Shown here: positions 51,827-60,211 of the stretch, one piece after another
How the letters are laid out: the number at the start of each line of letters is the position of its first letter
How positions within the stretch are numbered: the first letter of the stretch is position 1
Origin: Burkholderiales bacterium
GTDB lineage: Bacteria; Pseudomonadota; Gammaproteobacteria; Burkholderiales; Burkholderiaceae_B
Assembly (NCBI GenBank): GCA_027484315.1
Contig: JAIXTE010000129.1
Coordinates: 92,043-156,042, forward strand
Reading direction: 5' to 3'
Length of the DNA: 64,000 nt
Position numbers and translations under genes: made by a program
The notes under the pieces: generated by a model
The model's input: only the letters and a program-made list of their open reading frames with translations
Databases searched by the model: none
Told to the model about the DNA's origin: nothing

Positions 51827-52891
51827 TCAGGCACCCAACAGAACCAGTTCCGCAAAACGCGGGTGACTGTAGCGCTTCGCAAAACCCACTGCGCCCAATT
51901 CAAGCTGCAAATCCACCACCGAATCGCCCAGTATTCTTGCGCCCGGTTTCAGCATTTGGGAACTTACGCCCACTTGAATTGCATCCTGTGCACCAAGGTT
52001 GATGCAGGTGTCGCAGTAGCCTTTGCAGCCCGTCTTGCCCTGACTGCCGAATTTGGTTTGCAGGTACTCTGGCCCATAGGTTCTCAGTGCAATTTGCATG
52101 GCGTTGTCAACGCAACGCGACCGAATGTCCGCCCAGCTGTGAATGCGAATATCCCCAAGCCTTAAATGGCTTGGAACCCGCCCGATCAAATTGTCATTTC
52201 CGCAAGCAGCCACTACCCCGTCAAAACCAACCACAGGCCAGGCCGCCATGGTGCAGGGGCTTGCCTCTACAGTCTTTGTGCTTGGTGATGCAGTTTGAAT
52301 GAAGAAGGTTTTCGCCCTGCCAAACGGTGACAGGGTATTGACCATCATCGGGATGCGCTTGCCAAAGCGCTTTTGAACGAGATTCACCAAATCGTCCAGG
52401 TACGGATCGTCTTCTCTTTCGCCAGCGATGTGCAGGCTCAGGTGTTTTCCCTCATCCAATAATTGATTTAAAACAGTAAACACGTTCGAGCGGGGAACTT
52501 CACGCTCATGAAATGCGTCCATGCTGACCGAGAAATGATCCACCGCATCGATTGCCGATTTGACCGATTTGGGAATGCCTGGCTTTCGCGCAAAAAAAAG
52601 CCCTGACAGCACACTGGACTTGGTGCCCGATGCGCGCGCCTTCAAAGCAAGATTTTTCACCAGTGCAGGTCGAAGCAGGGCTTCACCACCCGACATGGCC
52701 ATGAATTCCGGGTGAGAAGCTTCAGTAAATGTGTCAACAAACCGATTGAACAATTCGGGTCGGCTTTGCTCGCTTTGCATGGTCGAGCTTGTTGAACAAT
52801 GGGCACAGCTTAGGGGGCAACGCCGTGTAATGCCGACTGAAACTCCGGCGGCTGGTACTGCACGACGAGCTAGCATTTCGACAAGGTGCAT
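51827..52891 (-). CDS. Radical SAM protein B (putative RiPP maturase), paralogous to the adjacent one
   Basis: CPLSCAHC CX3CX2C motif, AMSGGEALLRP, C-terminal extra Cys (AACGNDN...CKGYCDTC). Confidence 0.88.
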   Translation of the reverse strand: MHLVEMLARRAVPAAGVSVGITRRCPLSCAHCSTSSTMQSEQSRPELFNRFVDTFTEASHPEFMAMSGGEALLRPALVKNLALKARASGTKSSVLSGLFFARKPGIPKSVKSAIDAVDHFSVSMDAFHEREVPRSNVFTVLNQLLDEGKHLSLHIAGEREDDPYLDDLVNLVQKRFGKRIPMMVNTLSPFGRAKTFFIQTASPSTKTVEASPCTMAAWPVVGFDGVVAACGNDNLIGRVPSHLRLGDIRIHSWADIRSRCVDNAMQIALRTYGPEYLQTKFGSQGKTGCKGYCDTCINLGAQDAIQVGVSSQMLKPGARILGDSVVDLQLELGAVGFAKRYSHPRFAELVLLGA

Positions 52892-52925
52892 GGTGGTTCA
52901 CTGGCGGACAAGCGGGTGGAGGGGT

Positions 52926-52957
52926 GGGGCATTGAAGCAAATTGCATCCAATGCCCC
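52926..52957 (-). promoter_or_regulatory. Hairpin between putative precursor gene and radical SAM genes
   Basis: Perfect 9-bp stem GGGGCATTG (52926-52934) / CAATGCCCC (52949-52957), 14-nt loop, no downstream U-tract on the minus strand. Confidence 0.6.
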
Positions 52958-52982
52958 GATTGAACAATGGGTTCAGATCAAA

Positions 52983-53207
52983 CTACCAAACAAATCCACC
53001 CACAGTGTCCGCAGCATTCTTCAGCTTTTCGTCCAGCCCTGAATTCAACTTCGACTTGATGCTGGTTAACACCGCCAACTCATCATCATCGAGCTTGGCT
53101 ACTTGCGCTTTCAAATTGTCGCTTAGTGCATCCAGCTGGAATGCAGCGCCAGTGGCTTTGACGCGCATTGATCGAGCAGAACTCATACCTGTTTTTTCTT
53201 CAGACAT
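52983..53207 (-). CDS. Putative RiPP precursor peptide (74 aa, Cys-free, C-terminus GGFVW)
   Basis: MSEEKTGMSSARSMRVKATGAAFQLDALSDNLKAQVAKLDDDELAVLTSIKSKLNSGLDEKLKNAADTVGGFVW; AGGGG RBS; first gene of co-directional cassette with two radical SAM genes. Confidence 0.65.
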   Translation of the reverse strand: MSEEKTGMSSARSMRVKATGAAFQLDALSDNLKAQVAKLDDDELAVLTSIKSKLNSGLDEKLKNAADTVGGFVW

Positions 53208-53334
53208 AACAATCCCCTATTGGTGTAGTTGACGCATTGAAAGACAATGCCCAATAAGTTGTACGCCGGGCAGGTTAACCCGTCAAAAATCGATTCGGTT
53301 CTGCTGCTGCCTTCTGAACGGTAGGCAACAAAAA

Positions 53335-53368
53335 AGCGCCCAGAGAATTTTCATTCTTGGGCGCCTTT
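53335..53368. terminator. Bidirectional terminator downstream of rne
   Basis: AAAGCGCCCAgagaattttcattcTTGGGCGCCTTTTT; A-run/T-run on both sides. Confidence 0.85.
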
Positions 53369-53370
53369 TT

Positions 53371-53390
53371 ACAGGTGACGAATCACCTGT
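53371..53390. repeat. Perfect inverted repeat adjacent to rne terminator
   Basis: ACAGGTGA-cgaa-TCACCTGT. Confidence 0.7.
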
Positions 53391-53401
53391 AAAACATTGC
53401 T

Positions 53402-56400
53402 TCAGTTCGCGTTGCTCTTGAACTCCGGCTTGGTTTCAATTAACACCAGGTTCTCAGTTGAAATTTGAACAACAGGCTTGCGTTCGCGGGGAACGCGGGC
53501 AGGCTTTGTGGATTCGCTCAGTTTCGACTGCACAACAGACCATTTTCCATGGTCAGTTTCAACCCAAAGCATTCCCGCACTGTTCAACATCTGTTCAAGT
53601 GAAGTTCTGTCCAGCTTTGGCGCTGGGGCAGGTGCTACTTTTTGAACGTTCGCTTCAGTTGCTGCCACTGTTGCTACTGGCGCCGTTACGGGCGCTTTTA
53701 CTTCTGCTGCAGGCTCAGTAATTTCAGCAGGCGCTGCAGTTTCCACCAAGGCGGCTTCTACTTTCTCTACAGCTGCCAAGGATACTTCAGCCACAGGCGC
53801 GCTTTGAACCGATTCAACCACCACGGCTTCAACAGCTGGGGTTGGCTCGATTGGCAAGACCTTCTGTTGAACCTCGGTTTTTGCAGGCTCTACTTCAGCA
53901 GTTTGGGCAACTGCAGCGATAACGGACTGAACGGCCTGCACTTCTACCGATTGAACATTCGACTCATCGGGATTGTTTTCAGTAGAACCCATTGCTGTAG
54001 GTTCAGCTGGCAAGCCCATTTGAGAGACATTCAAGCCAGTTGCTGCAATAACGGGAGTAGGTGCTGGAGCTGTTTCAGCCATCTCAGGTGCTGGTGCTGA
54101 TTCAACTGAATCGCTGCCTTCAGCGGCTTGTTGCGCGTCTGATGAATCACGAACGCCATCCCGATTGCCTCCGCGACCACGGCGACGACGACGGCGACGG
54201 GGCTCTTCGCCACTCGCCTCTTCTTCGCTGCCATAAGACATGGTCTCGGCAATCTTGTTGGCCAGTTCCTCATCTTCCGCTGCATCTGCAGCCTGGAATG
54301 CGTCTTCAGACTGCAATGCAGACTGTTCAGCCGCCAAGCCTGTTTCGCCTTCACCAGCACCGCGACCACCACGACCACGACGACGGCGGCGTCGACCGCC
54401 TGTGCGTTCACTTTGCTCCAACGCATCCGCAGCTTCGCCTTCCACTGCATCTACAGCGGCCAAAGGCTTGACTTCCAACATTTCGGCACTTGCAGCGCGG
54501 TCTTCACGTGGTTTGCCACGGCCACCACGATTCTGCTGTGCAGAACGAGGTTGTTGCACGTCGGCTACCTTGACTTCGTCTTCCGCTGCGCTTGAGTTTG
54601 TACCTGTTGCTTCGTCTTCGCGTCCGCGTCCGCCACCACGACGGCGATTACGTCCGCGACCACCGCGGGAGTCATTGCGGTCACCCTGTGGGCGACCTTG
54701 TCCACGACCACCACGGTCATTGGTTTTTTGCTCAATCACCACGGCAGGCACTTCGACATTCGCGTCCCGCTTGAACCACGCAATAATGCGTTGAATCAGC
54801 GAAGGAGCGGCAGGGGCCGCAGCCACAACCACTTCTGTTTTTGGCTTGCGTTCCTGATGGGGTGGTGCAGGCTGGGTTGGAATCACGCCTTTGATTACTG
54901 CTTCCTGGCGCTTCACTGCCTCGCCCTCTACTTTTTTGTCGTAGTAGCTTTGCTCATCCTTGGATGTAGCCAGCTCAAAGCTCTGGCGTGGGTCTTCAAG
55001 ACGCTCGTCATCATGGCGAAGACGTGTAATCTCATAGTGGGGGGTTTCCAGGTGCTTGTTTGGAATCAACAAAACGTTGACTTTCAAACGTGCTTCCAGC
55101 TTGTAGATTTCGGATCGCTTTTCATTCAGCAGGAAAGTGGCCACATCCACAGGCACCTGCGTGTGTACGCTGGCCGTGCCTTCTTTCATGGCTTCTTCTT
55201 GCAAGATACGCAACACATGCAATGCTGTGCTTTCCGTATCGCGGATCACTCCCGTGCCGTTACAACGTGGGCAGGTGGTGTGTGAACCTTCGTTCAAGGC
55301 AGGGCGAATGCGCTGACGGCTCAATTCCATCAAGCCGAAACGGCTGATCTTGCCCATTTGAACGCGTGCGCGGTCAAAATGGAGGCTGTCTTTGACGCGC
55401 TGCTCCACTTCCTTCTGGTTGCTGGCTTTTTCCATGTCGATAAAATCGATCACGATCAAGCCGCCCAAGTCACGCAGGCGCAACTGGCGGGCTACTTCTT
55501 CAGCCGCTTCCAGGTTGGTGCGCAAGGCCGTGTCTTCAATGTCTGTACCGCGTGTTGAACGGGCCGAGTTCACATCGATGGACACCAGCGCTTCCGTATG
55601 GTCAATCACAATGGCGCCGCCCGAGGGCAGGGGAACCATGCGGCTGTAGGCCGTTTCAATCTGGTGTTCGATCTGGAAACGGCTGAACAACGGAATGTCG
55701 TCGCGGTAGCGTTTTACCAGGTTCATCATGTCGGGCATGACATGCTGCATGAACTGCTTGGCCTGGTCGTAGATTTCATCGGTGTCGATCAGCACTTCGC
55801 CGATGTCCGGGCTGAAGTAGTCGCGAATGGCACGAATCACCAGGCTGCTTTCCTGGTAAATCAGGAAGGCACCGTTGGCCGATTTGCCGGCACCGTCAAT
55901 GGCTGTCCACAGTTGGAGCAGGTAATTCAGGTCCCACTGCAGTTCTTCAACCGAACGGCCAATACCGGCTGTGCGGGCGATGATGCTCATCCCCTTGGGG
56001 TATTCAAGCTTGTCCAGCGCTTCACGCAGTTCTTGACGTTCTTCGCCTTCGATTCTGCGGGATACACCGCCTCCACGGGGGTTGTTGGGCATCAGCACCA
56101 AGTAGCGGCCTGCCAGGGAGATGAATGTGGTGAGGGCTGCACCCTTGTTGCCACGCTCTTCTTTTTCGACCTGAACAAACAGTTCCTGACCTTCTTTTAC
56201 GACGTCTTGAATGCGAGCTTTGCCGGCCTCAACACCTTCCTTGAAATACTGGCGGGAAATTTCCTTGAATGGCAGAAAACCGTGGCGGTCTTCGCCGTAA
56301 TTGACAAAACAGGCTTCAAGACTGGGTTCTACGCGGGTAATGACACCCTTGTAAATGTTACTTTTCCGTTGTTCACGGCCAGCTGTTTCAATGTCAATGT

Positions 56401-56476
56401 CGATGAGTTTCTGGCCGTCGACAATGGCGACCCGCAACTCTTCTGAATGAGTTGCGTTAAATAACATGCGCTTCAT
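53402..56476 (-). CDS. rne: Ribonuclease E
   Basis: MKRMLFNATHSEELRVAIVDGQKLIDIDIE; S1 domain, CPRCNGTGVIRD Zn-link, Arg-rich C-terminal scaffold. Confidence 0.96.
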   Translation of the reverse strand: MKRMLFNATHSEELRVAIVDGQKLIDIDIETAGREQRKSNIYKGVITRVEPSLEACFVNYGEDRHGFLPFKEISRQYFKEGVEAGKARIQDVVKEGQELFVQVEKEERGNKGAALTTFISLAGRYLVLMPNNPRGGGVSRRIEGEERQELREALDKLEYPKGMSIIARTAGIGRSVEELQWDLNYLLQLWTAIDGAGKSANGAFLIYQESSLVIRAIRDYFSPDIGEVLIDTDEIYDQAKQFMQHVMPDMMNLVKRYRDDIPLFSRFQIEHQIETAYSRMVPLPSGGAIVIDHTEALVSIDVNSARSTRGTDIEDTALRTNLEAAEEVARQLRLRDLGGLIVIDFIDMEKASNQKEVEQRVKDSLHFDRARVQMGKISRFGLMELSRQRIRPALNEGSHTTCPRCNGTGVIRDTESTALHVLRILQEEAMKEGTASVHTQVPVDVATFLLNEKRSEIYKLEARLKVNVLLIPNKHLETPHYEITRLRHDDERLEDPRQSFELATSKDEQSYYDKKVEGEAVKRQEAVIKGVIPTQPAPPHQERKPKTEVVVAAAPAAPSLIQRIIAWFKRDANVEVPAVVIEQKTNDRGGRGQGRPQGDRNDSRGGRGRNRRRGGGRGREDEATGTNSSAAEDEVKVADVQQPRSAQQNRGGRGKPREDRAASAEMLEVKPLAAVDAVEGEAADALEQSERTGGRRRRRRGRGGRGAGEGETGLAAEQSALQSEDAFQAADAAEDEELANKIAETMSYGSEEEASGEEPRRRRRRRGRGGNRDGVRDSSDAQQAAEGSDSVESAPAPEMAETAPAPTPVIAATGLNVSQMGLPAEPTAMGSTENNPDESNVQSVEVQAVQSVIAAVAQTAEVEPAKTEVQQKVLPIEPTPAVEAVVVESVQSAPVAEVSLAAVEKVEAALVETAAPAEITEPAAEVKAPVTAPVATVAATEANVQKVAPAPAPKLDRTSLEQMLNSAGMLWVETDHGKWSVVQSKLSESTKPARVPRERKPVVQISTENLVLIETKPEFKSNAN

Positions 56477-56560
56477 GCACACTCCAATGGCACCGCAGTG
56501 CGAAAAGAGATGCTGAAAAAGCGGAAGGAGCAAAGAAAATCAAAAACGAATACAACAAAG

Positions 56561-56588
56561 CGCCGCCCGGGTCTAGCCAAGGGCGGCG
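56561..56588 (-). promoter_or_regulatory. GC-rich hairpin in rne upstream/leader region
   Basis: CGCCGCCC (56561-56568) / GGGCGGCG (56581-56588), 12-nt loop, within the ~420-bp rne-rluC intergenic region. Confidence 0.5.
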
Positions 56589-56897
56589 ATCACACTAAGG
56601 CATTGATATTTAATAATAAATATTGGTTCAAATTTCACCTGTGTAAGGTGGGCCTGCGTCGTTTTTGTTAGTACCCAGCGCTTCTTGTGCGCGCTGGTGC
56701 GTATAAATTCTTTGTTTCCAGCTTAAGGCGGGCATTCAGCCGCGCGCCTCTTTTTCAGCGATCATTGCCACCATCCAGGGTAGGCGGCACACCCACTAAA
56801 TAAAATCGCTGTGGGGCGTATCCAGAAGTGAATTCGGACGCTTCCCAAGCGATAATCCCATTATATGCTGAACCCGCCCAATTGGTAAAACAAAGAA

Positions 56898-57905
56898 TTG
56901 AAAACACAGGAAAAACCCAATCCCGACAGGGCTGTTCTGCTTGAAATTGACGAAAAACATCAAGACCAGCGTCTCGACAATTTCCTGTGCAGTGTTTGCA
57001 AAGGTGTACCGAAAAGCCACGTATTCCGTATTATCCGGTCCGGTGAAGTTCGCATCAACCGAAAGCGGGCAGAAGCGAAAACCAAATTGTGCATTGGCGA
57101 TGTGGTTCGGGTTCCCCCCATTCAGGTGGTGGAAAAACAAAGCCTTGAATCAACGCCTTCAAGCGCTTCATTCAACAAGGTACAGCTGTTGAATGCCGCC
57201 GCCGCAATCCCCATCCTTTTTGAAGACGAACATCTGCTTGTGGTGAACAAACCATCCGGCATGGCCGTTCACGGTGGCTCAGGGTCGTCATTTGGTTTAA
57301 TTGAATGTATTCGGGCACTTAGATCGGAAACTCACCAGGATCTCGAGCTTGTCCACCGAATTGATCGTGAGACTTCTGGAATATTGATCATTTCCAAAAA
57401 ACGTAGTGCTCTTAGGAAGTTACAGGAACAACTTCGAGCCAGATCCTGGAAAAAGTATTACAAAACACTGGTGCTGGGGCATTGGCCTGAGAGCTTGCGT
57501 CAGGTCGATCTGCCCTTGTTGAAAACCCAAAGCAACGAAAAAGAAGCCCGTGTTTTTGTGGACCCATCAGGTGATAACGCCTGTACCAAATTCAAGACTA
57601 TTCAATGTTATAGGTCCCTATATTCAGAATTCACTTTAATTCAGGCGCAAATCCTGACAGGTCGAACCCATCAAATTCGTGTGCACACCAGTGCGAGCAA
57701 GTTTCCGATCGCCGGGGACGACCGATACGGAAATTTCGAGATGAACAAGCAATTGGCGCGACACGGGCTAAAACGCATGTTTTTGCACGCCGCACGCCTG
57801 CAGCTGGTACACCCGGCTACAAATGAATCTATAGTAATAGAGGCGCCTTTGGCCGCTGAATTAGACAGTTTTTTACAAACCTTACAGGCAGTAAACCGCA
57901 AATGA
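56898..57905 (+). CDS. rluC: 23S rRNA pseudouridine synthase RluC-type (S4 domain)
   Basis: QRLDNFLCSVCKGVPKSHVFRIIRSGEVRIN S4 domain; LVHRIDRETSGIL; TGRTHQIRVH; TTG start. Confidence 0.93.
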   Translation: MKTQEKPNPDRAVLLEIDEKHQDQRLDNFLCSVCKGVPKSHVFRIIRSGEVRINRKRAEAKTKLCIGDVVRVPPIQVVEKQSLESTPSSASFNKVQLLNAAAAIPILFEDEHLLVVNKPSGMAVHGGSGSSFGLIECIRALRSETHQDLELVHRIDRETSGILIISKKRSALRKLQEQLRARSWKKYYKTLVLGHWPESLRQVDLPLLKTQSNEKEARVFVDPSGDNACTKFKTIQCYRSLYSEFTLIQAQILTGRTHQIRVHTSASKFPIAGDDRYGNFEMNKQLARHGLKRMFLHAARLQLVHPATNESIVIEAPLAAELDSFLQTLQAVNRK

Positions 57906-58564
57906 CTTACAAAATGGTGGTGTTTGATTGGGATGGCACCATACTGGATTCAACCGGCGCAATTACTCGGGCCATTCAAGGTGCCTGCGTGGATGCCGGT
58001 TTGCCAGATCCTGGCGCAGAAATCGCCTCCTATGTGATTGGTCTGGGCCTGAGTGACGCCCTGCGTCACGCAGCACCTGGCGCAAGCGAGCAACAAATTG
58101 CCATGTTGGTCGATAGTTATCGGCGGCACTACCTGAGCAACGACCATGAGCTTGAGTTGTTCACCGGCGCAATACCCTTGCTGAAACAGCTCAATGAAAT
58201 GGGCGTGATTTGCACAGTAGCCACCGGAAAAAGTCGACAAGGCTTGAATAGGGCCATGTCACATTCCGACACGGGTCGCTACTTCATGGGTTCCCGGTGT
58301 GCAGATGAGTGCCACAGCAAGCCTCATCCTCAAATGATTCTTGAATTGATGGAAGAATTTGACACGGATCCGGCCGATGTCGTCATGATTGGTGACACCA
58401 CGCATGACCTTAACATGGCAAACGCTGCCGGCGTGCATGCACTGTCGGTGCAAACAGGCGCGCATCCGCCCAAATTGCTGAACCAGGTGCCTCACCTGCA
58501 ATCTTTTCATTCCATCAACGAGTTGGCGCCCTGGTTGGTGAAAACCATTTCTTCAAGACTCTGA
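57902..58564 (+). CDS. HAD-family hydrolase (phosphoglycolate phosphatase-like)
   Basis: VVFDWDGTILDS; VVMIGDTTHDLNMANAAG. Confidence 0.92.
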   Translation: MTYKMVVFDWDGTILDSTGAITRAIQGACVDAGLPDPGAEIASYVIGLGLSDALRHAAPGASEQQIAMLVDSYRRHYLSNDHELELFTGAIPLLKQLNEMGVICTVATGKSRQGLNRAMSHSDTGRYFMGSRCADECHSKPHPQMILELMEEFDTDPADVVMIGDTTHDLNMANAAGVHALSVQTGAHPPKLLNQVPHLQSFHSINELAPWLVKTISSRL

Positions 58565-58566
58565 TC

Positions 58567-58944
58567 ATGTCTCAAATTCAAGTATGTCAATCAAGCGACC
58601 TGTCTGAAGGTGGCATCGGTTACCGTTTCAGGGTGCTGTATAACGGTGAGGAAACCACAGCCTTTGCCGTACGGGTCGACAACGATGTGCGCTGTTTTCT
58701 CAATCGCTGCTCACATGTTCCCGTTGAGCTGGACTGGAATTACGGCGAATTTCTCGATGATTCAGGGCGGATCATTGTTTGCGCCACCCACGGCGCCAGC
58801 TATGACGCCACTGATGGCAACTGCCTTGGGGGCCCCTGCAGCGGAAACCCTTTGGTCAGATTGGCCATCGAAGAAAAAGACGGTGCTGTGTACTGGACCC
58901 CTTCCGAACAAATTACGGTGCCCGCTGATGGCATTGAGGACTAG
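58567..58944 (+). CDS. Rieske [2Fe-2S] domain protein
   Basis: CSHVPVELDW ... CATHGASYDATDGNCLGGPCSGNPL. Confidence 0.9.
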   Translation: MSQIQVCQSSDLSEGGIGYRFRVLYNGEETTAFAVRVDNDVRCFLNRCSHVPVELDWNYGEFLDDSGRIIVCATHGASYDATDGNCLGGPCSGNPLVRLAIEEKDGAVYWTPSEQITVPADGIED

Positions 58945-58947
58945 AGA

Positions 58948-59904
58948 ATGAGCGAAGAAAACAATCAATGGGAGCGCAAGCTGCTCGAAAAGCTGGCTTC
59001 TGAATCTTTGGTCGAGCAACGGCGCAAACGCCGCTGGGGTATTTTCTTCAAACTCATTGGCGTGGCGTACGTGGGTATCTTGATCGCTTCGGTGATGGGG
59101 TTGGCCAGCGCACCCGGGCTAGAGGTTAGTCGTCACACAGCCCTGGTTAACCTGGATGGGGTCATCGCAACAGATACACTCGCCAGCGCTGATCGTATCA
59201 ACTCCAGTTTGCGCGCTGCATTTGAAAGCGAGCAGTCGGTTGGCGTCATTCTCCGCATCAATAGCCCCGGAGGCAGCCCGGTGCAAGCCGGGTTGATCAA
59301 CGACGAAATTGAGCGACTGCGTACCAAATACCCCACGAAGCCACTTTATGCAGTGGTCGAGGAAGTGTGTGCGTCGGGTGGATATTACATCGCTGCTGCG
59401 GCAGACAAAATTTATGTAGACAAAGCCAGTTTAGTGGGTTCAATTGGCGTGGTCATGAACGGTTTTGGCTTCACCGGCGCCATGGAAAAGCTCGGTGTGG
59501 AACGCCGCCTGATCACCGCGGGCGAAAACAAGGGCTTTCTCGACCCGTTCAGTGCCGCTGATCCCTATCAAACCGAGTTTGCCAAGCAAATGGCCGAAGA
59601 AATTCACCAGCAATTCATCACTGTTGTCAAAGAGGGGCGGGGCGAAAAGCTGAAGTCGAATCCCGAGTTGTTTAGCGGCCTTGTTTGGACCGGTGCAAAA
59701 AGCATCGAGCTCGGACTCGCAGACGAACTGGGCTCCATTGATACCGTGGCCCGGGATGTTCTGAAAGCAGAAGAAATTCTGGATTACACAGAGCAGGATT
59801 CCTTCGCAGAGCGCTTCGCGCAACGGGTCGGTGTGGTGTTCGGAATGGGCATTCGCAGTGCATTTCCTGAATTTGGCACCAGTCAGCGGGTTGGTTTTCA
59901 GTAA
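58948..59904 (+). CDS. S49-family signal peptide peptidase (SppA-like)
   Basis: RINSPGGSPVQAG; EEVCASGGYYIAAAADKIY; GSIGVVMNGFG. Confidence 0.93.
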   Translation: MSEENNQWERKLLEKLASESLVEQRRKRRWGIFFKLIGVAYVGILIASVMGLASAPGLEVSRHTALVNLDGVIATDTLASADRINSSLRAAFESEQSVGVILRINSPGGSPVQAGLINDEIERLRTKYPTKPLYAVVEEVCASGGYYIAAAADKIYVDKASLVGSIGVVMNGFGFTGAMEKLGVERRLITAGENKGFLDPFSAADPYQTEFAKQMAEEIHQQFITVVKEGRGEKLKSNPELFSGLVWTGAKSIELGLADELGSIDTVARDVLKAEEILDYTEQDSFAERFAQRVGVVFGMGIRSAFPEFGTSQRVGFQ

Positions 59905-59938
59905 TGCGAGGTTAAATCACTTGACGCTGGTTTAATGT

Positions 59939-60034
59939 CCAGCGGATTTAGCAACCATGGCGTTTAGCATCCATGGCGTTTAACACCCATGGCGTTTAAC
60001 ACCCATGGCGTTTAACACCCATGGCGTTTAACAC
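59939..60034. repeat. 16-bp tandem repeat, 6 units (first degenerate)
   Basis: ccatggcgtttaacac x4 (59971-60034), variant ccatggcgtttagcat at 59955, degenerate ccagcggatttagcaa at 59939. Confidence 0.9.
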
Positions 60035-60047
60035 CCACTCGGCGCGA

Positions 60048-60211
60048 GTACCAACCGCTCGCCCGAAAACCTGTATCTCCCTCTTTGATCCAGCCCACTG
60101 CTCACAAACACTCGGCAAAACAGATGACCGAGTGCTTGTGACGCCCTGAGGGCATACGCAGTGGGCTGAACCAAACGGGCAGGTTTTTTTGAAAGGCGAA
60201 GCGGCTGGTAC
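60048..60211. repeat. Large nested inverted repeat (candidate structured RNA or MITE-like element)
   Basis: Nested stems: GTACCAACCGCTCGCC/GGCGAAGCGGCTGGTAC (imperfect), AAAACCTG/CAGGTTTT, CAGCCCACTGC/GCAGTGGGCTG, CACAAACACTCGG/CCGAGTGCTTGTG (1 mismatch). Confidence 0.8.

Noticed and set aside
52731-53042. 103-aa plus-strand ORF across the precursor/radical SAM junction
   Set aside because: Antisense to radical SAM B start and precursor end; no RBS or motif support.
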